A stretch of DNA of 64,000 nt from Arion vulgaris (taxonomy: Eukaryota; Mollusca; Gastropoda; Stylommatophora; Arionidae): assembly GCA_020796225.1 (NCBI GenBank), contig CM036756.1:66151152-66215151 (forward strand), read 5' to 3'. Of the stretch, positions 39,201-42,729 are shown in pieces (the stretch's first letter is position 1; each line of letters begins with the position of its first letter). The notes beneath the pieces were generated by a model, which saw nothing but the letters and a program-made list of their open reading frames with translations, did no database searches and was not told the DNA's origin. The translations under genes were made by a program, and so were the position numbers.

Positions 39201-40357
39201 GAGTTTCGAAAGTAAGACCACATAGCATAGGGAAAACTCTACACAAACTTGGGAGGATAGATCATCTAATAGCAGTTTCCTCCAACAGTCTGCTGCCTTG
39301 CAGGAGGGTTGGTGACAACCAGAGGCTAAGGAAAGTATACCTGAAACAAAAGCTATAGGGAGAAATCAAAGACATTGGCCATAAGCACAAAATAGTGTGA
39401 CATACTTCAATGTATTCATGAAAAGTGGGAAATGCTAGAAATTGTGCTCTGAGGGCTCACCAGGTAGACAGAGTGTCCAACCCAGCGCCTTGAAAGGACC
39501 CACCCCAAACTACTGGTGATTACCATGTTCCATTTTAGAGAGCCAAGAAAACAGTAACAGCAGAATAAAAAAACACTGTAAAACTCCACCATAGTCAAGA
39601 AAGTTCAACATAATGCAACTGCATGCAGAAGAAAACAGGCACCAACAATGAGAAGATGGATGTTGCATGCATACAAGAAACCCATCTTAACACTCAGCAT
39701 AGATTCTTTGTTACAAGCTACCAGATCTACAGACAGGACAGAGAAGGACATAAGGGAGGAGTACTCCCTTTGGTGCACAGTTCCATCCCTACAAAGCAAA
39801 TAGTAATGACCACAAATAATGAAATAGAAATCATTGGAACAGACATACATGTAAACAATCACAAATAAAAAGTAGAATTTACTGGAACAGACATACACAT
39901 AGACAGTTGCTTAGTCTTTTTAACATATACAGCTTAAAAGACAAGACTCTTGTATCAGAGGTAACGAAGACCACAGCATTTGAATGCATTGTACTAGATG
40001 ATTTTAACAGCCATTTGGAAAGATTGTACCCGGAAATGGATGCACTGTATTTCATATTTACGGCCAGAAATATTTCATTTGGCATGCAATATTACTCTAT
40101 TACCGATTTATACAATGAAATAAATTACTATAATACAAAAACAACTGTAATTATATAACAACTCTATATTCACCCACAAACAAGAACATTTTATGACAGA
40201 GAATTATGTATACCGTCAAAATAGAGTAGAAGCCAGGTTCTGTTTCCCACTGCTGAAGTTTATGTTCAGCAGGCTTCAAAACGTCTGCATTCTGACTACA
40301 GGCATGGGCTAAGGTTTCTAGAACAACTGGTCTTGCAGACTCCAGCGACATCGCCAT
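157..40357 (-). CDS. IPO11: Importin-11 (Ran-binding karyopherin), 25 coding exons, 3' end beyond window
   Basis: Importin-beta family nuclear import receptor: it binds cargo in the cytoplasm, crosses the pore and releases cargo on binding RanGTP. Reading the minus strand, 25 exons join in consistent phase into 917 codons that follow the animal importin-11 family throughout: an importin-beta N-terminal segment in exons 1-2 ([18 protein letters not shown]), then HEAT repeats with family blocks [72 protein letters not shown] and [13 protein letters not shown]. Every exon has usable splice sites (24 introns GT-AG or GT-like, one AT-AC). The start is the first ATG of exon 1, as in the family. The family length is about 975, so roughly 55 C-terminal codons lie left of position 157. 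No stop or frameshift was seen, so the gene looks functional. Exons are listed separately. Confidence 0.97.
541..633 (-). CDS. IPO11: IPO11 exon 24 (codons 861-892)
   Basis: Encodes [20 protein letters not shown] then [11 protein letters not shown], matching VEGLHDVMTED of the family. Acceptor AAAG, donor GTAAGT; phase 2 to phase 2. Confidence 0.9.
905..1010 (-). pseudogene. Decayed duplicate of IPO11 exon 23
   Basis: Minus strand reads [11 protein letters not shown], stop, [12 protein letters not shown] with further stops, then STLSI, against exon 23 [20 protein letters not shown] and [15 protein letters not shown] identity is highest in ACTGATTCTGTGTTTG. The acceptor AG is lost and three stops are present, so it cannot be used as an exon. 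Confidence 0.82.
1080..1400 (+). mobile_element. SINE B head joined to SINE J body
   Basis: 1080-1215 is SINE B (CCTGAGTGGTTACCGGGACC, then GTTGTAAGAGGCAACTAAGG); from 1219 it changes into SINE J (CATGCTGCCTTGCAGGACGG) and continues to about 1370. One mosaic element or two adjoining insertions. Confidence 0.65.
1679..1890 (+). mobile_element. SINE J, complete copy
   Basis: 212 bp with a perfect 13-bp target duplication AGATCTCACACCA (1666-1678, 1891-1903). Head ACCTGCTGCCTTGCAGGTCG; the 3' part (CGTTCTTGGCAAAG) is shared with SINE B; it ends GATCGAAGGAGA. Related sequence at 1219-1370 and 39290-39420. Confidence 0.85.
2050..2321 (-). mobile_element. SINE A copy
   Basis: Reverse of the SINE A order: GAA-rich 3' end at left (CTTCTTCAAACGCTC), core CGCCTCTTACGACATGCC near 2232, GC-rich head (GGGCCCCGGGAACACACAGG) at right. 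In the intron after IPO11 exon 23. Confidence 0.8.
2778..2899 (-). CDS. IPO11: IPO11 exon 23 (codons 821-861)
   Basis: Encodes [20 protein letters not shown] then [19 protein letters not shown]; the block [12 protein letters not shown] is identical to human. Acceptor TCAG, donor GTAACA. A decayed second copy of this exon lies 1.8 kb downstream at about 915-1008. Confidence 0.96.
3325..3542 (-). mobile_element. 3' end of the same RTE-like LINE
   Basis: Minus strand encodes [20 protein letters not shown] and [11 protein letters not shown], and shares the 3' noncoding motif (GCCGGCGTAGGCGATCATG-like) with the copy at 10.9 kb. A SINE at 3555-3889 is inserted in it. Confidence 0.85.
3555..3889 (-). 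mobile_element. SINE C, complete copy with tRNA-like head
   Basis: 335 bp with a perfect 12-bp target duplication CAACTACTATGT (3543-3554, 3890-3901). On the minus strand: a tRNA-like head with B-box-like GGGTTCGAACC (near 3822), a body, and a poly(A) tail (3555-3570 as T run). Inserted in a LINE 3' end. Confidence 0.85.
4155..4622 (+). repeat. Direct repeat around a SINE (4155-4266 and 4512-4622)
   Basis: Both copies hold ACACATCCA, GTAGTCAAAGA, AATATTGTATTCTCCAGTAT and CTCTTTACTTATTGTAAATT, over 90% alike by eye. Too long for a LINE-made target duplication. Confidence 0.8.
4268..4511 (-). mobile_element. SINE A copy flanked by a ~105-bp direct repeat
   Basis: TTCTTCGAACGCTCCTTATC at left to GCGGCCCCAGCAC at right. 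The sequences on both sides (4155-4266 and 4512-4622) are copies of each other; see repeat entry. Confidence 0.85.
4846..4959 (-). CDS. IPO11: IPO11 exon 22 (codons 783-820)
   Basis: Encodes [20 protein letters not shown] then [18 protein letters not shown], equal to the human stretch YPVVMSTYLAVMGRVLLQN. Acceptor TTAG, donor GTAAGT. Confidence 0.92.
5090..5750 (+). mobile_element. Two adjoining LINE C-terminal fragments
   Basis: 5090-5228 ends in [20 protein letters not shown], a LINE C terminus. 5340-5750 encodes [34 protein letters not shown] and [14 protein letters not shown], then [18 protein letters not shown] and a stop at 5750. These are typical post-RT regions of non-LTR elements, here truncated and in the intron after IPO11 exon 21. 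Confidence 0.75.
6097..6348 (-). mobile_element. SINE A copy
   Basis: 252 bp, GAA-rich 3' end at left, head at right; flanks share TAAATATTTCT / TAAATATCTCT (target duplication with one mismatch, 6090-6100 and 6349-6359). Confidence 0.82.
6365..6480 (+). mobile_element. SINE C fragment
   Basis: Body only: GACACTGGTGATAAGGAAAT, AGCCTTCACGTAAAATTCAG, ending near 6480. Directly follows a SINE A. Confidence 0.6.
6569..6664 (-). CDS. IPO11: IPO11 exon 21 (codons 751-782)
   Basis: Encodes [20 protein letters not shown] then [12 protein letters not shown], equal to human VENALKVNPILGPQMF...KGIIEGE. Acceptor TCAG, donor GTAGGT. Confidence 0.92.
7016..7268 (-). mobile_element. SINE D, complete copy, tRNA-derived
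   Basis: 253 bp with a perfect 14-bp target duplication CCTTCAGTTATATT (7002-7015, 7269-7282). On the minus strand: A box TGGCTAGGTGG and B box GGTTCGAGTCC, spaced as in a tRNA, then a body with GCACAAAGC / GTGGCGTGCCATTTCTGC reverse motifs and an A-rich tail. Confidence 0.92.
7440..7620 (+). mobile_element. LINE RT C-terminal fragment
   Basis: Plus strand gives [20 protein letters not shown] then a decayed [10 protein letters not shown] stretch, the region just after the RT catalytic domain (F-YLGS motif). Remainder is not recognisable. Confidence 0.7.
8132..8266. mobile_element. Small hairpin MITE next to an IPO11 splice donor
   Basis: 135 bp flanked by a perfect 14-bp repeat AAATAATGAAACTA (8118-8131 and 8267-8280). 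The right half is a long imperfect inverted repeat (GTAAAAGTACTGTA against TACAGTACTTTATTTTTAC). The left half recurs at about 21403-21495. It lies 15 bases inside the intron after IPO11 exon 20. Confidence 0.75.
8296..8376 (-). CDS. IPO11: IPO11 exon 20 (codons 724-750)
   Basis: Encodes [20 protein letters not shown] then GMVLILR, matching CELLKEITTEGQVQVLK of the family. Acceptor TCAG, donor GTAAAT. A small inverted-repeat element lies about 15 bases inside the following intron. Confidence 0.92.
9258..9337 (-). CDS. IPO11: IPO11 exon 19 (codons 697-723)
   Basis: Encodes [20 protein letters not shown] then GAREFMQ, equal to human SSENLRTCFKIINGYIFLSS. Acceptor TCAG, donor GTTAGT. Confidence 0.93.
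9390..9520 (-). mobile_element. SINE D fragment
   Basis: Body of SINE D (CACTGGATTTTACCCCATAT, GCACAAAGCATGAACTCCGT) without the tRNA-like head. Just right of IPO11 exon 19; next to SINE C at 9530. Confidence 0.7.
9530..9660 (+). mobile_element. SINE C fragment
   Basis: GTAGGAGAAGGCGTGCTTGT, AAATCAGTCAGAAGCGCCAT: body of SINE C, with a poly(A)-like run inside. Confidence 0.7.
10542..10734 (-). CDS. IPO11: IPO11 exon 18 (codons 633-697)
   Basis: Encodes [20 protein letters not shown] and [20 protein letters not shown] through GNMPALL. The open frame extends past the donor (GTATGT), but the family alignment ends the exon at 10542. Confidence 0.96.
10920..13424 (-). mobile_element. RTE-like LINE, 5'-truncated in the endonuclease, decayed
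   Basis: Minus-strand pieces in order: end of an AP endonuclease (MGDFNAKVG near 13.3 kb, [12 protein letters not shown] and the [10 protein letters not shown] motif near 13.0 kb), a charged linker, reverse transcriptase ([20 protein letters not shown] near 12.2 kb, [11 protein letters not shown] near 11.99 kb, [19 protein letters not shown] near 11.7 kb), and a C-terminal region ([32 protein letters not shown]) to about 10930. The frame changes at least five times, so it is dead. No RNase H. It lies in the intron between IPO11 exons 17 and 18; its 5' break abuts a SINE at about 13425. Family style is RTE/BovB-like; clade not certain. Confidence 0.9.
13425..13650 (+). mobile_element. SINE D, 5'-truncated
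   Basis: Starts inside the tRNA-like head (B box GGGTTGAAACC at 13439) and holds GTGGCGTGCCATTTCTGCAG and the A-rich tail near 13650. Abuts the 5' break of a LINE. Confidence 0.8.
13766..14165 (+). mobile_element. SINE B long variant
   Basis: Head CGCCCGAGTGGTTACCGGGC, core TTGTAAGAATCGACTAAGG, then a middle found also at 62664 (ACCAGGCCGTAAGGTGCATA, GCCAATCTGCCTCAGAGATT) that is absent from short SINE B copies. Confidence 0.8.
14891..15055 (-). CDS. IPO11: IPO11 exon 17 (codons 578-632)
   Basis: Encodes [20 protein letters not shown] and [20 protein letters not shown], nearly identical to vertebrate importin-11. Acceptor ACAG, donor GTGATT; 165 bases, phase 0. Confidence 0.97.
15812..15877 (-). 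CDS. IPO11: IPO11 exon 16 (codons 556-577)
   Basis: Encodes [20 protein letters not shown] then TK, matching YLETMFTLLFQLLQQVTECDTK less a few residues. Acceptor TTCAG, donor GTAAGT; 66 bases, phase 0 both ends. Confidence 0.94.
16020..16411 (-). mobile_element. LINE 3' fragment with open C-terminal frame
   Basis: Minus strand encodes [40 protein letters not shown] and [13 protein letters not shown], a LINE C-terminal region (WLGHI-like motif). It is open for about 130 codons, in the intron between IPO11 exons 15 and 16. Confidence 0.75.
16639..16679 (-). CDS. IPO11: IPO11 exon 15 (codons 542-555), downstream of the AT-AC intron
   Basis: A 41-base exon encoding [14 protein letters not shown], matching human TVDDFEFRTDQFLP at the same length. 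The 3' splice site is AC, 9-10 bases after a TTTCTTAAC branch motif. Donor GTAAGT; ends in phase 0. Confidence 0.94.
16748..17008 (-). mobile_element. SINE A copy in the AT-AC intron of IPO11
   Basis: TTCTTCTTCGAACGCTCCAT at left, core near 16930 (TCTCTTACGACATGCC), head GCGGGCCCCGGCACCACACG at right. It begins about 60 bases upstream of the U12 branch site. Confidence 0.88.
17495..17660 (+). repeat. Dispersed repeat H
   Basis: Shared sequence CTGATGTCACAGCACTC, GCATACTGATGGTTCCTGTG, AACACACTTCTCTCTCTGC, at 17495, 38440-38605 and 42730-42950, with pieces at 26565-26620 and 61600-61700. All on the plus strand. Probably an older SINE; no tRNA-like head seen. Confidence 0.65.
18126..18289 (-). 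CDS. IPO11: IPO11 exon 14 (codons 487-542), upstream of the AT-AC intron
   Basis: Encodes [20 protein letters not shown] through [12 protein letters not shown]. No GT donor fits its end; the sequence directly after ACTG is ATATCCTTT, the U12-type AT-AC donor. The exon ends in phase 1. Confidence 0.95.
18389..18597 (+). mobile_element. SINE E, tRNA-derived, with poly(A) tail
   Basis: First 80 bases form a tRNA-like unit: 5' GCCCGCG can pair with 3' CGTGGGC as a 7-bp acceptor stem, B box GGGTTCAATTCC (18451-18462). Then a ~115-base body with repeated CGTGGCACCGA/CATGGCACCGA, and A12 at 18586-18597. Confidence 0.85.
18640..19230 (-). mobile_element. LINE (CR1/jockey-like) 3' fragment
   Basis: Minus strand, with frame breaks: [54 protein letters not shown], and at the end [22 protein letters not shown] (18389-18597) follows at its 3' end. 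The last 100 bases recur at 20598-20705 on the same strand, 95% alike by eye. Confidence 0.8.
19526..19631 (-). CDS. IPO11: IPO11 exon 13 (codons 452-487)
   Basis: Encodes [20 protein letters not shown] then [15 protein letters not shown], matching AVGLAAYELFDSVDFDQWF of the family. Acceptor CTAG, donor GTATGA. Confidence 0.95.
19793..20233 (+). mobile_element. SINE F, tRNA-derived, CAAT-repeat tail
   Basis: Head with A-box-like ACGTAGAGGTTA and B-box-like CGGTTCGGTCCC, then a ~380-base body (CCTAGTCCTATCGGAGATGG, AACGGAGCACACATGGTTAT), ending CAATCAATCAAT. Copies at 26687 and 46187. Confidence 0.85.
20370..20510 (-). mobile_element. SINE D fragment
   Basis: Body of SINE D (AGAAATGGCACAAAAGCTG, GAGAGTATTGCACAAAGCAT, CTCCAGCAACAATCCTAAGG). 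Head not recognisable. Confidence 0.7.
20598..20705 (-). mobile_element. Second copy of the 3' end of the 18.6-kb LINE
   Basis: About 105 bases repeat 18630-18740 (the segment encoding [19 protein letters not shown]). It lies about 60 bases downstream of IPO11 exon 12, with an older SINE fragment on its other side. Confidence 0.7.
20770..20908 (-). CDS. IPO11: IPO11 exon 12 (codons 406-452)
   Basis: Encodes [20 protein letters not shown] then [20 protein letters not shown]. Acceptor ACAG, donor GTAACA, phase 0 to phase 1. Confidence 0.95.
21403..21500. repeat. Second copy of the 8.13-kb MITE, partial
   Basis: Shares TAAGGGAAGACTGCAGTAAA and the following ~70 bases, about 90% alike by eye. 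The inverted-repeat right half is missing. Confidence 0.65.
21667..21826. repeat. Near-perfect 160-bp palindrome
   Basis: Arms of about 77 bases around a short loop (TCGTA near 21747-21751). Inner arms GGCCACGCC / GGCGTGGCC, then AGGTCTTCTCTG / CAGAGAAGACC, TGACGTGGATTGGTTTAGAT and its complement, ends ACCAATCTTCAAACC / GGTTTGAAGATTGGT. Next to a LINE C-terminal fragment (21825-21965). Confidence 0.92.
21827..21965 (+). mobile_element. C-terminal LINE fragment
   Basis: Reads [20 protein letters not shown], then [19 protein letters not shown], the Cys-rich C terminus seen also at 43.3-43.5 and 49.5-49.7 kb. Confidence 0.6.
22015..22256 (-). mobile_element. SINE B copy
   Basis: GTGATATGTTTGATCTTTGC, CGTGTATACGTTGCACATTG, GACATGCTTAGCAATTAACA, AATTTGGGCGCTGGTAACCA: the SINE B order, reversed. 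Confidence 0.82.
22437..22477 (-). CDS. IPO11: IPO11 exon 11 (codons 392-405)
   Basis: A 41-base exon encoding [14 protein letters not shown], the equivalent of the human GGDSWKYSLR. Acceptor TCAG, donor GTAAGC. Too short for ORF calling; found from the protein family. Confidence 0.93.
22670..22712 (+). repeat. 20-bp direct repeat, two copies
   Basis: ATCTTTGATCACTACTCGCT is followed at once by ATCTTTGATCACTACTTGCT. Confidence 0.7.
22830..23790. other. IPO11 intron 10 sequence, mostly unrecognised
   Basis: Apart from the SINE C fragment at 23244-23330, no coding frame or repeat could be assigned. Confidence 0.4.
23244..23330 (-). mobile_element. SINE C fragment
   Basis: Body of SINE C: GACTGATTTTTTCATGAAAG, CACTCAGGCATTCCTTACTC. 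Confidence 0.6.
23795..24055 (+). mobile_element. SINE B copy
   Basis: CACGCCCGAGTGGTTATCGG head, core ATGTCGTAAGAGGCGACTAA (about 23863-23882), GTGCAACGTATACACGTTCT, ending CGAACGCAAAGAAGAAGAC. Confidence 0.88.
24255..24410 (+). repeat. Tandem duplication, ~79-bp unit, two copies
   Basis: GGTGCCAATTGGAATGTAAT and GGTGCCAATTGGAAAGTAAT start the units; both contain CTAAGATCACTT. Just downstream of IPO11 exon 10. Confidence 0.75.
24447..24602 (-). CDS. IPO11: IPO11 exon 10 (codons 340-392)
   Basis: Encodes [20 protein letters not shown] and [19 protein letters not shown], a very conserved importin-11 block. Donor GTGAGT. Its acceptor (CACAG at 24603) lies only about 70 bases from a LINE insertion at 24674-24686. 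Confidence 0.95.
24687..26503 (+). mobile_element. 5'-truncated LINE (RT and C-terminal region) with 13-bp target duplication
   Basis: A 1.8-kb insertion flanked by a perfect direct repeat, AGTTAGCATCAAC (24674-24686 and 26504-26516). It encodes the reverse transcriptase almost intact: [80 protein letters not shown] and [10 protein letters not shown] in one frame (24886-25899). Frame changes follow into [11 protein letters not shown] and the C-terminal [15 protein letters not shown] block, ending in CPNPG and a GA-rich 3' end. Little decayed compared with other LINEs here. It lies in IPO11 intron 9, antisense to the gene, about 70 bases from the exon 10 acceptor. Confidence 0.95.
26687..27060 (+). 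mobile_element. SINE F copy with a 5' inverted repeat
   Basis: Starts at ACTCGGTCGTTCGGTTCGGT, shares the F body and ends near CAAATCAATCCAT. Upstream, 26639-26687 is a perfect 19-base inverted repeat (AACAAACTCCTTAAGAGGC) with a 9-base loop. Confidence 0.8.
27178..27957 (+). repeat. 49/51-bp minisatellite, about 15 copies
   Basis: Unit: CTCTACATGTCCAAGACAAT, ATACCCCAGAGA(GA)CATTAG, AGCAAYGAG. Copies differ by presence or absence of GA, giving 51- or 49-bp units. The 51-bp units read as a 17-residue peptide repeat on the plus strand ([17 protein letters not shown]), but the 49-bp units break the frame. In IPO11 intron 9. Confidence 0.95.
28175..28393 (-). mobile_element. SINE A copy
   Basis: TTCTTCTTACGCTCCATATT to CCCCAGCAACACACAGG; flanks TATAGTAGTT and TATGGTAGTT look like a diverged target duplication. 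Confidence 0.82.
28486..28578 (-). CDS. IPO11: IPO11 exon 9 (codons 309-340)
   Basis: Encodes [18 protein letters not shown] and VYKPRKNKE, matching the family block FERFIVQCMNLIK...YKPSKN. Acceptor CCAG, donor GTAGCA. Confidence 0.92.
29215..29465 (-). mobile_element. SINE B copy
   Basis: TTCTTCTTTGCGTTCGTTCT to GGCCCCGGTAGCCACTCAGG, full-length order; flanks ATTACGCGCTTCC / ATTATGCACTTCT resemble a diverged duplication. Confidence 0.85.
29919..30012 (-). CDS. IPO11: IPO11 exon 8 (codons 278-309)
   Basis: Encodes [20 protein letters not shown] then [11 protein letters not shown]. The human equivalent begins LLDFLDQHPFSF. Acceptor TCAG, donor GTAACA, phase 0 to phase 1. Confidence 0.9.
30156..30365 (+). 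mobile_element. TTAA-flanked MITE, copy 1
   Basis: 210 bp between TTAA sites (30152-30155, 30366-30369), inverted ends (C/T)CCTTTAGCTGCTA. Interior full of short ACGT palindromes (ACGTGTTAATACGT, ACGCGTTAAGCGT). No coding potential. Same family as 59917-60135. Confidence 0.88.
30371..30500 (+). mobile_element. SINE C fragment next to a MITE
   Basis: CCTCTGAAGTCGGAGAACC, GGGACACTGATAATAAGGAA, AAATATCAGTCAGAAGCGCC, CTTAATTCATAG. Starts directly after the TTAA of the MITE. Confidence 0.75.
30640..31985 (-). mobile_element. 5' half of an RTE-like LINE (endonuclease), 3'-truncated
   Basis: Minus strand from about 31970: [64 protein letters not shown] (endonuclease core), then [20 protein letters not shown] and [19 protein letters not shown], then the pre-RT linker ([37 protein letters not shown]). 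It stops before the reverse transcriptase. Stops and frame changes are present. Losing the 3' end is unusual for a LINE and suggests a later deletion. Confidence 0.88.
32000..32935. other. IPO11 intron 7, left part unrecognised
   Basis: 32000-32080 may be 5' noncoding sequence of the RTE-like LINE. The rest is AT-rich with no recognisable feature. Confidence 0.4.
32940..33010 (-). CDS. IPO11: IPO11 exon 7 (codons 254-277)
   Basis: Encodes [20 protein letters not shown] then ITKV, matching the family segment that ends LFTKV. Acceptor ACAG, donor GTAAGG. Confidence 0.88.
33285..33600 (-). mobile_element. LINE 3' end fragment, same family
   Basis: Minus strand gives [20 protein letters not shown] then a [15 protein letters not shown] and [15 protein letters not shown] stretch with frame breaks, the C-terminal block of the family at 24.7 kb. 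It ends just downstream of IPO11 exon 6. Confidence 0.75.
33682..33789 (-). CDS. IPO11: IPO11 exon 6 (codons 218-254)
   Basis: Encodes [20 protein letters not shown] and [11 protein letters not shown], matching the human VLRKLTVNGF...FLEC stretch. Donor GTAAGT; phase 1 at both ends. A decayed LINE 3' end lies about 80 bases downstream on the same strand. Confidence 0.93.
34540..34669 (-). CDS. IPO11: IPO11 exon 5 (codons 175-218)
   Basis: Encodes [20 protein letters not shown] through DRCKLILK. Acceptor GTAG at 34670, donor GTGAGA, phase 0 to phase 1. Confidence 0.92.
34817..35066 (-). mobile_element. SINE B inserted in SINE C, perfect target duplication
   Basis: Flanked by TGCGTGAAGGTCT at 34804-34816 and 35067-35079. 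Gives exact SINE B ends: 250 bp, head GCCTGAGTGGCTACCTGGGC, tail AACGCAAAGAAGAAGA. The surrounding SINE C (34745-34816 and 35080-35110, minus strand) is continuous once it is removed. Confidence 0.92.
35592..35795 (-). CDS. IPO11: IPO11 exon 4 (codons 107-174)
   Basis: Encodes [20 protein letters not shown] and [19 protein letters not shown]. The open frame runs on past the exon to 35487, but the family alignment and donor GTTAGT place the end at 35592, so that the join to exon 5 ([14 protein letters not shown]) matches the family. Confidence 0.95.
35800..36770. other. IPO11 intron 3, mostly unrecognised
   Basis: Only a weak SINE A-like remnant (36172-36270, TGGTTGATGTAGAGC) is visible. Confidence 0.4.
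36775..36930 (-). mobile_element. SINE C copy
   Basis: CTATGAATTCAGGCTTAGTC, ACTGATTTTTGCATGAAGGC, CCATACAGGCGTGCC: the body and 3' part, reversed. Confidence 0.75.
37140..37255 (+). mobile_element. SINE C copy with GAA tail
   Basis: CCTCTGAAGTCGGAGAAGGA, TGATAAAAAGGAAAGCAGGC, CTGAATTCATAGCTGGTGAA, ending GCAAGAAGAAGAAG. Confidence 0.75.
37500..37572 (-). CDS. IPO11: IPO11 exon 3 (codons 82-106)
   Basis: Encodes a lysine/glutamate-rich helix ([14 protein letters not shown]) followed by FTEPVPQ, equal in place to the human segment that ends in FNEPINQ. Acceptor CCAG, donor GTGAGG, ends in phase 0. Confidence 0.93.
38440..38605 (+). repeat. Dispersed repeat H, copy 2
   Basis: GAACTGACGTCACAGCACTC, GCATACTGATGGTTCTTGTG, TTAAACACACTCCTCTCTCT. 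Between IPO11 exons 2 and 3. Confidence 0.65.
38769..38869 (-). CDS. IPO11: IPO11 exon 2 (codons 49-82)
   Basis: Encodes [18 protein letters not shown] and [12 protein letters not shown], the most conserved N-terminal block of importin-11. Acceptor AAG at 38870, donor GTATGA; ends in phase 2. Confidence 0.95.
39290..40165 (+). mobile_element. 5' part of an RNase H-class LINE (endonuclease), decayed
   Basis: Carries [40 protein letters not shown] and, after a break, [20 protein letters not shown], the same endonuclease type as the element at 53.3 kb (CCIQES, VGDFNSH). It starts with sequence alike to SINE J and ends about 50 bases from IPO11 exon 1. Confidence 0.8.
40214..40357 (-). CDS. IPO11: IPO11 exon 1 (codons 1-48)
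   Basis: Encodes the N terminus, with [10 protein letters not shown] at the start and [15 protein letters not shown] near the end, the importin-beta N-terminal motif. It ends in phase 0 at donor GTATAC. A likely 3' splice site (GGCAG) lies 7 bases upstream of the ATG at 40365, so the 5' UTR is probably interrupted by an intron. Confidence 0.95.
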
Positions 40358-40621
40358 TTCTTTCCTGCCACTTAACAGTGTTTTTTTTTAACTGCCATAA
40401 TGTGAATAATAAAATATGTCAGATTTAAAGAAATAATAATTTTAAATCACGGTCTGAGGTAAACTAATTTTTTGTGCTGTAGTGAGTGAAGTAACAAGTG
40501 CTAGTTGTATTCTACATATTCTGTATAGGATCCAACAGACTGAGTTATCATCTATTTAACAACTAAAGATAACTTCTAAACTGCTAAAAGGACAAAAGAA
40601 CATCTTTTATAAAGATTCCCA

Positions 40622-40765
40622 GACCTCTGAAGTCAGAGTAAGGCTCGCCTGAGTGGCGACTGACACTGATAAGTCAAGCGAGCCTTTAAGCTAAAATCAG
40701 TCAGATGTACCATGTTATGCCTGAATTCATGACAGGTGAGCGCTAAAAATAAATAAAGAAAGATT
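40622..40765 (+). mobile_element. SINE C copy just upstream of IPO11 exon 1
   Basis: ACCTCTGAAGTCAGAGTAAG, CTGACACTGATAAGTCAAGC, AATCAGTCAGATGTACC, GCCTGAATTCATGACAGGTG. Confidence 0.75.
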
Positions 40766-41109
40766 ACCAGCATATGAGAGGTAGATGAGGCTGAAATAAC
40801 TTTCACCTATCTCATTGCAGGATAAGCTCTTTGGCGATCTTGACAAAATGAGACAATCCTTTGAATATATTCAAGTTGACATATGAGAGTAATGAAGAAG
40901 AAATAGGTACAGACAACCAGATCAAGCGAATTGATGCAACCAGAGAAAAGTCTACATAGACAAACAAATTTTAATATCACAAAAATATCAACAAGAAAAA
41001 ATGGACAAAGAGCACAGAAACTGCTCATAATCATATAGGTTATTGAGATATGCGTTGTAGTAAGTTCAATTTTGTTATATTTTTTAAAGAATTCTTTTTT
41101 ACTGTTCAT

Positions 41110-41400
41110 GTCCGCATCACCAAATACGCGAAATAGACCTCCAGAAACTAATTAATATGGTTCTGACAGCAAGTAACAACAAAGAAAGATCTATGCTTGA
41201 ATAACAATAAGACAGAAGTTATGATTATCTCAAAAATAAAGATTCCATCTAAATAAATAGGACTCTCATGACTTTGCTTAAACAAGTCCATCATCAATTT
41301 TAATACCTTGGAACCCTGATAACATCGGATGGTAGATGCAGATCAGAAAAAAAGAGTACAATAGTTCAAGCAAAAAAACATCATTCCAGAAAACAAAAGA
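41110..41400 (+). mobile_element. RTE-like LINE RT fragment
   Basis: With frame breaks, reads KLINMVLTASNNKGLCLNNN, KTEVMIISK and VHHQFQYLGTLITSDGRCRS, matching the RT end of the 11-kb element ([26 protein letters not shown]). Heavily decayed. Confidence 0.7.
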
Positions 41401-42440
41401 ACAATGATAGAATGTAAAAATAATAGTACATAATATTATTCTGTTTTCTTATCTTAGCACTATCTGCAGCATACACATCATACAGTATACAGCAGTGGTG
41501 AAAAATGCTGGCCAATTCAATCAGTTTTGTCTTGCATTAAAAGTAGACTAACCATGATCATGCCTCTTTATATGGTTCTTTCTTTTCTCAAGACACTAAT
41601 GCAGATTAACTGAGATTACAAATTATTTATCACTAAGACTAATGACAAAAGGGAGATACTTTAAAACTCTGTATAAGTATAGTATATAGCTGTATTATTA
41701 CTGCATTAGTGTATAATCATGCATTTCAATACACCTGTGACCTGACATAACCATGTAATTATGTATTTTATGTTCCACAATTTATTGATAATTGGTTAAC
41801 TAATAACTTATACTAATGAGTAACTAATGACTAACATCACTCAACATGTGTAATCCTGGCAGAACCTACCAAGAAATCTCAGAATTAGAATTCCACTCAA
41901 TCACATGTGCCTAATAAATACGTCTGTCTAATACTAATAGATGAATTGAATGATCGTGCATGATGATCATTCATTGTCACTGTGTTGCCTCAATTGTTGT
42001 GTATAAACTTATACATACAAATAATAATTACTATTAATGATTACAGTGAAATGAGCTGAATCAGTGAACTGAATGAGTGTGAAATGTTAAAATATAATAT
42101 TGCCCATTAATTTTCATATGGAAGTGTGAGAAAGAATCTCATTCAAATTATACTAGTTTAATCAGTGCCAAGGCCACTAGACAAAAGTCACTTTTCAGTT
42201 TCTGTGAGTGGACTAGTCAGTGTGCGCACTGCGCAGTGTCCGAGGAGTGTGTGGTGACTGAGCACTTGCGATCGAGTGTGAGTGGCACTGTTGAGTAGTG
42301 TTGAGTCTGGATGAACACTGTCAAACCACCAACTCAATTAACGTCAACAAATGAAAAGTTTTGTTACGACAATTCAAACATATACGTTTTGTTTCCTAAA
42401 CTAAGTAAATAGTGCATTATTTCATCGGTTCTTACATTAC
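41401..42440. other. Non-coding, GC-rich patch at 42.2-42.3 kb
   Basis: No ORF or repeat recognised. 42200-42310 is richer in CpG than its surroundings and holds TGCGCACTGCGCAGTGT; see the promoter entry. Confidence 0.4.
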
Positions 42441-42444
42441 TTAC

Positions 42445-42515
42445 AGTTCTTTCTTCTATAACCTAAAAATCCATTGAGATTTCGTGAATCAGAAGTGAAT
42501 GGGCGCCGCCATTTT
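42445..42515 (-). promoter_or_regulatory. Possible non-coding first exon / promoter of IPO11
   Basis: On the IPO11 strand, a perfect YY1-type element (AAAATGGCGGC, about 42510-42498) is followed 55 bases on by a strong donor, CTGTAAGT, at 42444. The ATG-bearing exon has its own likely acceptor at 40365. YY1 elements of this kind sit just downstream of start sites of housekeeping genes and on the transcribed strand. A GC-rich patch with an NRF1-like element (TGCGCACTGCGCA, about 42218-42230) lies about 280 bases further downstream on that strand. Inference only. Confidence 0.4.
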
Positions 42516-42729
42516 TATCTGCTTTTTAAAAAATTCACCCTGCCACACACAGTGAAACAAAGTAATATATAGTGCGCGATACATAAACCGAAAGAGAACA
42601 TTCGATAGTTGCATACTCCGTATACAGTCTCATGTTTCATTTGTAAACATTTTTAAGAGTTATGGTGCAGTGGATTTCACTCCATTTCAGCAGTACCGAC
42701 AGTGAAGAGACACTGATCAAAGGAGGGAA

